From Prorocentrum cordatum (taxonomy: Eukaryota > Sar > Dinophyceae > Prorocentrales > Prorocentraceae), in assembly GCA_963575745.1 (NCBI GenBank), contig CAUYUJ010005694.1, positions 1 to 59,371 on the forward strand: DNA of 59,371 nt, in the 5' to 3' direction. The first letter of the stretch is position 1. Each line of letters starts with the position of its first letter. A program made the position numbers and the translations under genes. Below, piece after piece: positions 19,431-29,901 of this stretch. The notes beneath the pieces were generated by a model. That model was not told the origin of the DNA, did not search any database, and saw only the letters and a program-made list of their open reading frames with translations.

Positions 19431-22400
19431 CCACACGGTGTGGTCTGTGCCGCCGTGGGCAGCTCTGCGCTGGGCTCGCGCCAGATCTAGGTCAGGTCCA
19501 AGACTGGCGTGGTATCCTCCGTGGAGTGGATTGGCGGCGCTGGTAGCGATGGCTTGTCTAGTCGGCTTGGCATGTCGGGTCTCCTGCAGTGCTATGACTG
19601 CGGCGTTGTGGTCGACACCAAGGGCGGTGATGGTTGGCCAATTCGCTGAGAGACTGGTGATGTTAAGGCTGACGAGGTGTATGGAGCGACCTGGCCCGTC
19701 TCCATCGGTGGAACTGGGGTTTGCACGCCCCGCACGGTGAAGGTCAGCCTGACCCTCGCCCAGGTAGGAAGCTTGGCCACAGTAGGAGCTCATGGCGTTC
19801 CTATGGATTAGCTTGACCGGGGCTGAAGCCGCCGTCAGGCCAGAAGTATAGGCGGGACACGGTCGGCACTGCGCCAGGGGGGGTTCATAAACGTCAGTAA
19901 AAATGTCACGAAAAATCCTCCTCCCTCCAGTACCGTAGGGGACGAGGGGAGGAGAGGTGAGACGGCAGCAGAGGGAGAGGGAGGCGACTCCTCGATCCGT
20001 CCTGCCGAACACAAAAACAAAAGCGAACCAGCGGCGGCGGCTAGGCGCGGCGGCGGCACAACGCACGCGCATGTACTGCGCACGCGACACCGCTGGTCCC
20101 TCCTGCGGTGGCGCGCCCGCCCCGTCAGTATCTTGATGAGCAGCATCTGGTGGAACAGCTCCAGCAGCACGGTCGGAGGCCTGGCGCTGGGCCTCGTCCA
20201 TGCCCGCTGCCGTGAGGCCCACGTTGCGGACAGGGCTGATTCCCCGCGGGGCCGCCGCTGCCGCGGCAGCAGCTGAGGTGGCGGGGGCTCCGCCCCGACT
20301 CTGAGGTGAGAGCGGTGAGCCACCGCCGAAACCCGCCACAAGGTTCTTGACACGGTACTTGTTCTTGAACGGGTCGAAGGTTGGCGCCTCGTCGATGGGG
20401 ACGATCACGCGGGTGGGCAGCGGCGGCTCGTGGTCCGTGGACGGCGTCGGCTCGAGGTCGACCTGGCCAGGTTCGATGACGCTGGCTCCGAAGCGTGGCA
20501 CCACTTCGGGGGCTCGGCCATCAGCCTGAGTCTCGCGAGGCGGCGAGCTCGTGGAGCTCCCTGGGGCCTTGCGTGAACTGTGGCGGCTGCAGGTCCTGCT
20601 GCGCGGGACGCGCCCGCCCGTGTGGCGGTCGCGTGGCGAGGTCGCCTGGGCATTAGCGCGCTCGGAATCCGCCCTGCTCGGGGATCGGATCGGCGCCGCG
20701 CAGGGTGATGGGCTGGGCTGGCGAGAGGCGCTTGTGCCGCCCTCCGCCGTGGCTGTGGCCTGGTCGGGGTCGACAGCGTCGGGGCGGGGGCTGACGTGGT
20801 GGGCGCTTCCCTCGCTGTGCCGCGGGGAGGCGCTGTGATGCGCCTGGATGTGCGTGAGGACGAGCGGGGTAAGCGGCTGCCTCTCCCGCTCAGGTGGGGC
20901 AGGTTTTGCCTGGGCAGGGCGCAGTGCTGCAGCCACGTTTGGCGGGGGCGTGTGCTGGCGCGGTTGCCAAGCGCGCACGTTCGCATCACGCCATCCTTCG
21001 GGGCGCCCAGCCCTGCCACGGTTTGTTGCAGCCCCCTGGGCTGAAGCCGCAGGGGTTATCACTGCGGGCTGGTTGCTGGAGGTGCCATCATGTCGGCCTG
21101 AGTAAAGGCCCCAGGCGCGCGTGGACCCTGGCACTGGCGAGGTGGCCCTTAGGGCCTGCACGGGTGCACGCGGGTAGCCGATGACCGCTGGGTGTACCCT
21201 GGCGTGGGGGGCGTGGCCGTAGCTGGAGGCGGCTGCTCCAGCAGCCGCGGGCCTGGCACCTATGGGGCCACGGTAGTAGGCGGCAACCCCGTCGTAGGCC
21301 GTGTTACCGCCTGTCGGGACTCGCGCGGGGGAGCGGTAGCGTGGCGTGCCCTGCTGTCCTGCGTCACGTTGGTCCCGCTGCTGGATGCGCTGCTGGTGCT
21401 GTTGGTGACGCTGCCAGTCGGCTCTCGAGAGGGGACGGGTGTCGGGGAGGATGGTGGGCACGTCGGGCCGCTGCCAGCCCCGATAGACGTGCTCGAAGGC
21501 GTGGTCAGGGTAGGTCCCCCCTACGGGTGAGTATCGCCGCACATGCTCCATGTAGTCGATGTTCTGCGGCTCGGAGATCGCCGTGATGTTGACGGCTCGC
21601 TGGTGCGCTGGTCCATAGAGGCAGAAACTACCACGGTTGCTGCGGTCGTGGTTTAGCTCGGCTTCGGTCGTGGCACGGCTCACCATGGCGTCGCAGAGTC
21701 GCATGTCGTAGTCGAGGGCTTGAGGCCCAGGACCACCCTCGGCGTCCCAGTACAGTACCACATCTCGCCAGCGGGTGCGGGTAGTGTGGATGCGCTCGGC
21801 GATCGACTCGCAGACGGTCCTGACCGTGACACGATCCCTGTACATGTTGGTAATGGCTAGGGAGTAGGGTCGGCGGACCGTCTTGTTGAAGGTGAATTCC
21901 TCCTTGAGGGCCTGGTGGGGACTGAAGAGCACGTAGCCTTCCCTCCAAAGCGGTTGGTCGGGGGAAGGTTCTTCGGGCATCCCCGTTCCTGTGAATCCAG
22001 GTGGCCGCCTTGTGCCGTCAGGCAGTCCCTGCCTGGGGACGCGCCGCGGCTGCGGTGGGAAGTACCATTGACCCTGGTAGCCTGCTTGCCCTGGTTGTGG
22101 AGGTTCCCCCCCGGGGCCTGAAGGCGCTCGGGGGGGTTCCTTAAGGTCGTGGAGGGCTGGCGCGTTGCCGAATTGGCGGGCAAGGATGTGCGGCGGCATC
22201 CCTGTGGCACGGACGTCGAGCAGGTTGTGTGGCCTGGGGGGATGGGGGCACCTGCTGGACAGGCAGCATGTGTCGGAGTCCCTGTTGTTGGTGCTGTATG
22301 CACACGTCCAACTGTTGCACGAGTAGTCCGTGGACCAGTCCATGAGTGTACGCAGTCCGCTGCGGCCGCAGTCTGGGCACGTTGGTTGGCCCGAGGTGCC

Positions 22401-22760
22401 GAGCTGCGTGTTGCGGCGAGCCGCACAGTACTGACAGCATTGGAATCGACACTGTAGGCAAGACCAGCGTCCTGGTAGAGGCGGGAGCGCATGCTCGTTT
22501 GTGCCTGGGTCGTCTGGGTGGGGTCGCGGGCGATCCCACAAGGGCCAGACGTCAGCAAACCAGGATTGGCCTGTAGTGCGGACAACCTCGGCGGGGAGGC
22601 GAGCGTCCTCGGCGTGGCACCTGATCCACTGGGGCCCCATGTCCGCTGGTACCATGACGGTGCGCCAGGTGTCGTCCGCTTTGACGTGGACTTGGGTCGG
22701 TGCCCAGAGCTTAGTAGTGGTGTCGCCGTGGTCGTGGTGGAGGATGACCCAGCCGTCCCG
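19430..22760 (-). CDS. LINE ORF2, part 2: zinc-rich region and endonuclease N-half
   Basis: Begins by frameshift from part 1 near 22,760 (a GGAGGGCGGGACGG run on the sense strand), where the new frame reads DGWVILHHDHGD. Early residues hold clustered cysteines (CLQCRFQCCQYC, CPDCGRSG, then a Cys-rich CNSWTC...CCLSSRC stretch), likely zinc-binding. The central 600 residues are Pro/Arg/Ser-rich and unassigned. The end starts an AP endonuclease: HLVSLNITSL gives the catalytic Asn, ALQETRH the Glu. The frame is lost at about 19,430 within ACCGTGTGGGCAACACTGG, and the domain continues in part 3. All expected endonuclease residues are accounted for across the two frames, so the break is recent, recoded or a base-call error. 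Confidence 0.75.
19814..19837 (+). repeat. H2 hairpin 5
   Basis: Core GGC-TGAA-GCC with bulged G; outer arm CGG/CCG then TGA/TCA across a bulged C. It lies near the start of the endonuclease-coding region. Confidence 0.82.
21033..21055 (+). repeat. H2 hairpin 6
   Basis: Core GGC-TGAA-GCC with bulged G; outer arm CCCCTG/CAGGGG, 6 bp perfect. Confidence 0.9.
22106..22136 (+). repeat. H2 hairpin 7 (inverted core stem)
   Basis: Core is GCC-TGAA-GGC, so all three core pairs are swapped while loop and bulged G are kept. Outer stem is about 10 bp with one G-T pair (CCCCCC...GGGGGG). Confidence 0.88.
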
Positions 22761-25700
22761 CCCTCCACCGCAGGGTCAATAACGCGGTGGCCCATGACTG
22801 TCGTCCCCCACGGTAAGTAGGCACCATCGTGGTGATCACCAGGGTCGAGCCAGACCTCGATGCCAGGGGCGTTGACACGGGACCGCACATCACGGACGTG
22901 GTAGGCGAGGACGTGGTAGGCAGTCGGCTCCTCTTCCGTCACAATGTGCTCCCACGTCTCGATGCCACTGTTGTCTGAGGTGGAGTTCCCGTCACTCTGT
23001 CGTGACGAGCGAGAGGCAGATCGTCGTGGGCGGGCACGGCCTCGGGCGAGGGCGGCGGCCGCGCTGATGAGGGAAGGCGTACGGCGTTCGTCGGCTCCAG
23101 ATGACGTCGATGAGCGGTCTGGACTGTGCGCCAGGGCTGTGCCTGACTTGTACGTGCGTGGTGGGCCCGACGCGGCCCCAGGGCTGGAGCCGCTGGGGCG
23201 CGACCCGCGTGCGTCAGGGTGCCCCCGCACGGGGACAGCTTGCAAGCCAGTGTACACCAGGTCGATGAGTGGTTTCGGGTCCAGCTGGAGTATGTGAAGC
23301 GAGACGCGTGGGCGGGGCTGGTTAGGGTCATCCCTGGTGGCTGCTTCCGTGTCGTAGTGCTGTTTGGCCCATACTCGCGCTGCCTCTGGCGAGTATAGTG
23401 CCTGCGGCGGTGGCCATGCTGCCGCGATGGCTGGTCTGCGCCTGGTGCTAGCTTCCTGGTCGTGAGCTTCAGCCGCCTCACGGAGATCTGGATGATCGTA
23501 GCCAGCGATGTGGAGGGCGTGCGCGCAGTCGCCCATGCCATAGGCGTGTGGAAGGGCACGGCACCTGGAAGCAGCTTCTGTGGGGGCACACCAGTCCATG
23601 CGGATGAGGAGGCTCAGGACCCGAGGGTAAATGAGGCGCGCTCCGTGGGCCTCGCCTTTCACGTAGTTGTGCCTGTTTTCCCCGCGCGGTGGTTGGGTGG
23701 CCTCGCACATCCAGAGTGCGATGGGTCCCCACGCGAGGGTGTCGTCTTCAAGACTGTAGGGCGGGTGGGGCGGCATTGCGTACCACGCGGCCAGCGAAGG
23801 GTGCACGCTCGCGTACGTGCGGCCAACGTTGGTGCCAGTTCGGCCCTTCGCTTCACGGCGGGGACCTGGCAAAAGGTGCCCTCCACTGGCAGCAAGACGG
23901 GCCGCAAGGTCGCCGCGGGTCCCATGCCAGAAGACAGTGGGCGCGTCGGTGGTGGGTTGGCGGAGGTCCCACGTGAGGCATGGGAAGATTGTCTCGCCTG
24001 AGTTCCCGCCCGAGTCTTCCAGCACCCAAGTGAGGCGGTTCGGTGGCCTCTGCATGATGTCCGTCCACGGCCCCAGCGCTTGGAGTGTTGGATCATGAGT
24101 AAATCGAGGATGGTCGTGGAGTCGCAGAGCGTCTTTGATGTCCTCTGTAGACACGCCACTGTTTCCTAGCGCAAAGCCGTTTTGATACAGGGCGTTAAGT
24201 ATGCTCTTCGGCGGCACGGGGACCGCTGGGTCGCGCTGGATGGTGTTGCGTAAGTTGCGTGTCGGTGGCTTGAGGGCTGTGTAAGGCATACCAGGGCCTG
24301 AAGGCGCCTGGGGCCTGTCGGGTGATGCATAGCGTGCTCGCCGTCGCGGTGGTTGGGTGTCCGCGTCGGGGGAGGAACCACGAGCGTCAGCATGTCGGAA
24401 GATGGACCACGGGCTATCGTGGGTGCGCTCACGCGTTTCCCTTGCCTCGGTGTCGCTGCCGTGTGCTGTGGCATCCTCGTTAGCCGGTAGGCTACCGAAT
24501 GCCGCGCCGCTCTTTGGGCCGTCTCGTGGAGACGGGCTGGTCGATCTTGGTGCGACAGACGAGGCTCGCGATACGGCGGCAGTGACTTCGGCAATGGCGG
24601 CGGTGGTGGCGGTAGTGACATCGGCGACTGCGGCGGCAACCGCTGCGGCGTAGTGTTCCTGTAGCAGCGGATGTCGGAGTGCGTGCACATGCTGGTCGTC
24701 GTGTTGGTCGGCGAGCGTGCACGGCATTTTGTATGTGGCCTCGTCCCGCGGCCTCCTGCTCGGTTGGCAACAGCGGAGGCACCACTGGGCTGTGGATGAG
24801 TCCAGGGCCCGCGCACAGATGCGGGCTCCTACGTGTCCGACAGCTCCCTGGGCGAGAAGTTTGGCACCGACGAGTAGAAGACCACACACGACTCCACCCG
24901 TGGCAATAGCCCCTAGCTTGCCGCTGGCCCATTTCAGGACACCCCCGAGGCCGACCCCGACTGCAGTGGCTCCGCCCGAGACGCTATCTCTGAGTTTGAC
25001 GCTGGTCCATTTGAGAGTGGCCCACAATGTGGACGTGACATTGTATGTCGTTTTGCGTCGGGATGTGGTGGGCACCGATGGGCCTGGTGCCGTCGCTTTG
25101 CGTCGTCGTCGTTGTCGGTAGCTGGGGTCTCGGCTCGGTGTCGGCAAGTACCCATCGATCTGGTCCTTGTACGGCATTGCTATCGCGATGGCGTACGTGG
25201 CCACAAAGAGGCAGATGAGGCAGCCACAATGTCGTGATGCCGCTGCGCTGTGCTGGGGCTCGTGGGAACCGCTGGCATCTGGGTACTCATCATCGATGGG
25301 GTCGTTGTTGATGTCGGCCTGCCAGTGGTCCATGGCACTGGGGTTGGCGTCAGTCACGTTGTCACGGTGTACGGAGGTGAAGTGCGTGGTGCTGCCACCT
25401 GCGGTCTGGGGATGTCCAGGTCTAGCCAGTGGTGCAGCGGGGCTGAAGCCGCCACTGCACGGGCTGGCATGAGCTGGCGATGCAGTGGAATGGCTTGTCG
25501 CGTCAGCGGTAGTGCCGCCTTCAGCGTCGTTGAGCTGTGCGCCGAAGTCGGCCTGAGCTGAGTTGTGGGGCGGACTGCTGTGCAACGAGGTGTGCCCAAA
25601 GTAGGGTTCACTGTCGCGGTCACGCTGGGCCGAGTCGCCTGGTGGTGTCGTGCCGTCTCGGTCCTGGGTATCGATGCCGTCCTGGCCATCGTCCGACGCG

Positions 25701-26758
25701 TTGAACGAGTCCATGGATATGTTGCCGATATCGCTGGCCGCGATGTGCTGTAGCAGCCATGATACGGGATCATCTGCGGCCTGGTCGGTGCCGTCCATCG
25801 GCGCCGCGGCGAGCTCAGCCTCGACGAGCGGCAGCATGTCTGGCGGTTGGTGCAGGATCACGTCGGCGAGGTACGCCATGGCGTCTTGGTCGGGTGGAGG
25901 GAGGCCTCTTGGCAGCAGAGCATGGGCCCGTGAGAGGTATGGCGGCAAAGGTGCCGTGAAAGCCTCAGGGCCGACGAGCGTGGCACGAGCGCCCTGGTAT
26001 TCCAGAAGGAGGCCAAAATAGCGGGTGGCGTACTCGCGGCTGCTCTGGATACGAGCGAGGTTGCGGTTGATGCGCTGCCTGTCGGGGCCCGCTCTGTGCC
26101 AGATGTCCTCGCACATGTCGACCGCGGTGCGCTGACGCAGGGCGTCGGTTGTGTCCTCAGACTCCTCCTGAAAGAGGTGATCGTACTGTGGCAGATGAAG
26201 CGTCGCCAGGATGTACGGGACGCAGTCCTCGAGCCATGCCCAGAACATGTCCTGGTTGTCCTCACCTGGTGCCCACGCCGCTGCGCACGGTATGAGCCGG
26301 GCGCGGATCATCATCAGGTGCCAGAAAGCAGGGTCCTCCTCGGGTTCGCCCCTATCGCACAGGGGAGTGGTGAGACCCGTAGGGCAATAGCGGGGCACAA
26401 CAGCGGGGCTGAAGCCGCCACTGTGTGCCTGGCCTATGCCGCACGGACCCGCGGCAACGGTGCCGTTCACGATCGGGTCCAAAATGGTGCAGTGATCGTA
26501 CTTGTAGATGCTGTCATCGTAGAGGTAGAAAAGGGTCCCACGTTCAGCGTGTCGCAGGAGAACCTCACCTCCATGCTGGGGCGCACCGCCTGAAGACGGG
26601 TGTGCTCCAGCGAGCGAGGGGAGGGCCAGGCTGCAGGCGAGGCGCCACATGATGGCGAGGCCTGGCGGGCGGCGCGAGCGATGAGCCAAAAGCTGCATGT
26701 CAGCACGCATCCTCAGATACCCCTGCATGCTCATGTACATTGCAACAAACACACCCAC
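22760..26758 (-). CDS. LINE ORF2, part 1: N-terminal region with hydrophobic segments
   Basis: About 1,330 codons upstream of the first frameshift, unusual for a LINE. Three hydrophobic stretches could span membranes: about 34-52 (LAIMWRLACSLALPSLAGA), about 514-532 (CLICLFVATYAIAIAMPY) and about 616-640 (AIATGGVVCGLLLVGAKLL). An Ala-rich helix follows. At about 930-1,040 the pattern VFWHGTRGDLAARLAASGG ... TNVGRTYASVHPSLAAWYA resembles the strand-helix layout of ADP-ribosyltransferase/PARP-fold proteins; this is a shape impression, not an identification. Whether this is one polyprotein with parts 2 and 3 or a separate ORF is unclear. Start taken at the first ATG-compatible codon of the open frame, 153 bp after ORF1. 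Confidence 0.55.
23175..23199 (+). repeat. H2 hairpin 8 (TGGA loop)
   Basis: Core GGC-TGGA-GCC with bulged G; outer arm GCCCCAG/CTGGGGC, 7 bp perfect. Confidence 0.88.
24291..24311 (+). repeat. H2 hairpin 9 (inverted core stem)
   Basis: Core GCC-TGAA-GGC with bulged G; outer arm CCAGG/CCTGG, 5 bp perfect. Second case of a fully compensated core. Confidence 0.88.
25432..25460 (+). repeat. H2 hairpin 10
   Basis: Core GGC-TGAA-GCC with bulged G; GG/CC, a C/A mismatch, then outer arm GTGCAG/CTGCAC, 6 bp perfect. Confidence 0.92.
26394..26429 (+). repeat. H2 hairpin 11
   Basis: Core GGC-TGAA-GCC with bulged G; GG/CC, a C/A mismatch, ACAG/CTGT, then further pairing GGCAC/GTGCC across a bulged A. 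Confidence 0.9.
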
Positions 26759-26911
26759 AGCAAGATGACAGGTGTCCCTACACCAGATAGCTTGCTCGTG
26801 CTGCTGCCAAAACTGACATGATATGACAAGAAAGAGATACGACGCGAAGAGAGAAGAGATGCCTCTGAAGGCGCTTCCTCGGAGGGCTGAGGCAGGCTCT
26901 CTGAGGCACCT

Positions 26912-29482
26912 TCAATAGGGTTCCTGAGTGACCCGACCCTTGTCTTTGCCTTTGTCAGCCCCTGGGGGCCCCGTCCCTGGGGTGACCTGGCCTGGCTGGT
27001 CAATCCACCCGCAGACAGCCACGGGATCGGCAACTGATGCAGCTTCCTCCTTTTTTGTTTCGAGGGTGGCCACCTGTGGCAGGTGGATGGTGCCCCCCGT
27101 GAGGTGCCCGAGGAGGGCCTGGATGTCGCCACGCAGTGCAGCAGCTTCGGTAGTTGCCGTCTGTTGCTGAGTGACGACGGTGGCAAGCCCTCGTTCCAAA
27201 CCTGAAACGTGCTCCGTGAGTGTGGCCTGGGATGAGAGAACGCCCGCAAGCTGAACCTGCATGTTATCCACCGTGTTGGCAAGCAGCTCGTGCTGTTGTT
27301 CCATGTGTTGGATGCGGGTCGTGGCGGCATCTGACAGTTTAGGGGCCGTTGCGAAGCGTTCGCCGAGGGTGTTCAGTTCGCGAGATGCCACGCTGAATTC
27401 ATCCCCTGATGAGAGGATCTCGACGTCGTCAGCGTCGCCTGGTACCTCGGCGGCTGTGGCAGCGTCCCCTTCCGCGTGGCCCCCGCCTTCAGCCGCCACC
27501 GTGCCAAGTTGCGGGTCATGACCACCTGGTCCTTGGACGGCCGTCTGCTCGGCAGCTCCATCCGTGCCGTGCGGGGGTGCAGAGGAGCTGCGGCCTGGGG
27601 CGCCGTGTGATCTTGCGTGCGGCGTGGCGTCGCGTTTCCCACTGGAGGATCGGTGGCGCTTGGCTAGAGGCTCCTCCTTGGGGATCGGGAGCGGTGCGAC
27701 GCCCTTGCCTTTGGGCGTGGCAGTCATGAGGTCGTGGAGGTAAGGGCTCTGGGCCGCTTTGGTTAGGAGTGTGCCCGTGGCGGGGCTGAAGCCGCCACCA
27801 CGGGCTGGCGGCGTCACAGGCTCTGTGATAGTGGTAGGGGTGACAATGGTAACGTTGTCCCTCTTCGGCACCACCTCAGCCAACGGGGCCTCGGTGATGC
27901 TCCACGGGATGGGGCACCCTGCGACCTGTACCGTATATGTGGGTGGGGGACGATGGGCGCGCACTAAGGCAAACTGAGCCGAAGTGGCTGGGTCCCAGGC
28001 GGTGTGGTAGACCTCACAGTCCCATTTGACGGACGGGCCCGTGAGAGTCTTAGCAAGCTGGGTCAGCGTGGCGTGGCGTGCCGCAATGCCAGTGATGCGG
28101 TATCGCGTCTTGGCGAGGGTGGCTTCACAGCCACGGATGCTGACGGCAGCAGCCTTGGCGGCGTCTGACCCTCGTGCAACACGGATCCCCAATAAGCCTG
28201 ACTTGCCGTGCCTGACGACTCCTAGGGCCTTGAAATCCACCGACTTCTGGAACGCATCTGCCATCGTGATGGGCTGGTCCTCAGGGAACCACACGGTCTG
28301 GTACTTGTCTGCAGTGGGCTCGTCTGCACCTACGTTGCTGAGGTCGTAGGTGGCGCCGAGTTGCCCTGAACCCGCCAAGACCTTGTCAACCGCTTGAAGA
28401 CTGACGCCGAAGGTGGCAGCCAGGGACCTCTTTCCGACGCCCGATCCAAACCTGCCTAGGCTTTTGCAGGGTTCGAGGATGGTGACGGCTTTAAAGTTGC
28501 CGTGGAAGAGGGCCTTGAAGGTGTCCTGGAGCTGACTATCGAGCTCCTGGCGGCGAGCGTCTTTCTTGGACTCCCTGTGCTTTTGGTTTTGGCGCGCCTT
28601 GTCCTGTGGAGCGGAGTCCCTTCGGAAAGGACCCTTGGCGCGTGGACCACCGTTCACGGGGGCACCTCCCGAGAACTGATCCTCGAAGGCCTGATGCATG
28701 GAGGGGACTGCGGCGATGGCTTCGGTTTCATGTATGGTCACCCGAATCCAGCATACGTGGTCGGCAGGATCGATGGTGGCGACGGCTACTTTTTCCGTGC
28801 AGGCGACTTCCTTGGTGCCCAGCTGGTACACGGTCACGGGGACGTGCGTGTGGACCACTTTGGGCGCCTTGGGGTGACGCTTCAGCACGGGGACGGCGAG
28901 CTCGGTACCGACGTAGTTATCGTTTTTTGGGCCCATGACAGCAATCGCAAGCTGACCCGTGGTACGCTTACCCTGCTCGAGGTGGTGTTGCAGCAGCCGT
29001 TCACCGCTCTCGTAGTCATGAAGGCTGATACTGGGCTTGTACGTCTTGCCGTCGTCCAGTGATGTGGGTTCGGCCAGGACTGGGACCTTCCAGAAGGCCG
29101 GGTCCAAGGCAATGAATTGGGCGTCCGCAGCCTGAAGACGTGCGGACGCAGCTGGTGGGTGTGATGTGTCACCACCAATGCGCTTAGGCTTGCTGCGCTG
29201 GTGGTGATCCAGCGTGTAGCTGATCTGGTTGGCGGCACACATGCGGATCAAGGCACTGCCGAGCTTCTTGGTGTTGGTCTTGTGCATGTCGTACGTGGCC
29301 TGCAGCTCGTCCGCGTTCAGCTCGGCGAGCCCGTTGTATGCGGCCGTGGGGCGGTCAGACCCCGCTTGCTTGAAAGCTGCAATGCAGTCCTGCTTGCGTT
29401 GGAGGAGAGACCCTTCAGCAGCAGGACGTGAGCTCGGCGGCTGCTTGGAAGAGCGACGGCGCTCCGGCTTGGCGGGGGCCAT
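26912..29482 (-). CDS. LINE ORF1 protein
   Basis: An 856-residue protein beginning MAPAKPERRRSSKQPPSS. The N-terminus is basic, consistent with nucleic-acid binding by LINE ORF1 proteins. The middle (about 80-520) looks globular but matches no family I recognise. A charged KDARRQELDSQ segment lies near residue 310. Residues about 520-700 are low-complexity with a GGGFSPA phrase encoded across an H2 hairpin. Residues about 705-790 have heptad-like Leu/Val spacing (MEQQHELLANTVDNMQVQLAG, then LTEHVSGLERGLATV), a likely coiled coil for multimerisation. There is no RRM or CCHC. It is intact end to end, unlike ORF2. Confidence 0.7.
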   Translation of the reverse strand: MAPAKPERRRSSKQPPSSRPAAEGSLLQRKQDCIAAFKQAGSDRPTAAYNGLAELNADELQATYDMHKTNTKKLGSALIRMCAANQISYTLDHHQRSKPKRIGGDTSHPPAASARLQAADAQFIALDPAFWKVPVLAEPTSLDDGKTYKPSISLHDYESGERLLQHHLEQGKRTTGQLAIAVMGPKNDNYVGTELAVPVLKRHPKAPKVVHTHVPVTVYQLGTKEVACTEKVAVATIDPADHVCWIRVTIHETEAIAAVPSMHQAFEDQFSGGAPVNGGPRAKGPFRRDSAPQDKARQNQKHRESKKDARRQELDSQLQDTFKALFHGNFKAVTILEPCKSLGRFGSGVGKRSLAATFGVSLQAVDKVLAGSGQLGATYDLSNVGADEPTADKYQTVWFPEDQPITMADAFQKSVDFKALGVVRHGKSGLLGIRVARGSDAAKAAAVSIRGCEATLAKTRYRITGIAARHATLTQLAKTLTGPSVKWDCEVYHTAWDPATSAQFALVRAHRPPPTYTVQVAGCPIPWSITEAPLAEVVPKRDNVTIVTPTTITEPVTPPARGGGFSPATGTLLTKAAQSPYLHDLMTATPKGKGVAPLPIPKEEPLAKRHRSSSGKRDATPHARSHGAPGRSSSAPPHGTDGAAEQTAVQGPGGHDPQLGTVAAEGGGHAEGDAATAAEVPGDADDVEILSSGDEFSVASRELNTLGERFATAPKLSDAATTRIQHMEQQHELLANTVDNMQVQLAGVLSSQATLTEHVSGLERGLATVVTQQQTATTEAAALRGDIQALLGHLTGGTIHLPQVATLETKKEEAASVADPVAVCGWIDQPGQVTPGTGPPGADKGKDKGRVTQEPY
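27773..27805 (+). repeat. H2 hairpin 12
   Basis: Core GGC-TGAA-GCC with bulged G; GG/CC, a C/A mismatch, then outer arm GCCCGTGG/CCACGGGC, 8 bp perfect. It lies in ORF1. Confidence 0.92.
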
Positions 29483-29690
29483 TGCGGCGGGCGCTCTGGT
29501 GGGGGGGGGGAGAGGTGACGCGAATCAGTAGGGTCCTGCTGGGGCCCCTCCGGTCTCGCGAGGCCTGGGAGACTGACTCCGAGGCGGGGCGCTTCGCGTC
29601 GCGGCTGCGGTCTGAGTGCAGGGCACTCTCGAGCCGAGACTGCAGGCGGAGGCAGGAGGATTCAGAGGAGGGGTAGTCAGGGTGGAGGAA
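29483..29690. other. 5' flank of the retrotransposon
   Basis: No gene. A G-run at 29,502-29,511 precedes ORF1 on the sense side, and 29,658-29,690 has a weak copy of the microsatellite-border motif (GATTCAGAGGAGGGGTAG). Confidence 0.45.
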
Positions 29691-29721
29691 GGAGGAGGAG
29701 GAGGAGGAGGAGGACGAGGAG

Positions 29722-29781
<60 letters not shown>

Positions 29782-29901
29782 GACGAGGAGGAGGAGGAGG
29801 AGGACGAGGAGGACGAGGAGGACGAGGAGGACGAGGAGGACGAGGAGGACGAGAGGAGGAGGAGGAGGAGGAGGAGGAGGAGGAGGAGGAGGAGGAGGAG
29901 G
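29691..29901. repeat. GGA / GGACGA microsatellite, start of copy B
   Basis: Same composition and interruption pattern as 1-192, longer in the GGACGA part. Marks the left limit of the direct repeat shared with copy A as far as it can be seen. Confidence 0.95.

Larger units (their letters stand above)
13963..29482 (-). mobile_element. Non-LTR retrotransposon (LINE) with APE, RT and RNase H
   Basis: ORF1 (29,482-26,912) is followed after 153 bp by a long ORF2 region (26,758-13,963) read in three frames with apparent shifts near 22,760 and 19,430. The order is a membrane-segment and zinc-rich N-terminal region, AP-type endonuclease, reverse transcriptase, CCHC knuckle and RNase H. This is LINE order; LTRs, protease and integrase are absent. 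About 15.5 kb is very long for a LINE. It is antisense to the module genes in copies A and B and lies between them. Twelve H2 hairpins are spread through it, all in one orientation. The frameshifts suggest an inactive copy, unless they reflect base-call errors in G runs or recoding. Confidence 0.85.

Noticed and set aside
13963-29482. LTR retrotransposon or DIRS-type element
   Set aside because: No terminal repeats, aspartic protease, integrase or tyrosine recombinase; endonuclease precedes RT as in LINEs.
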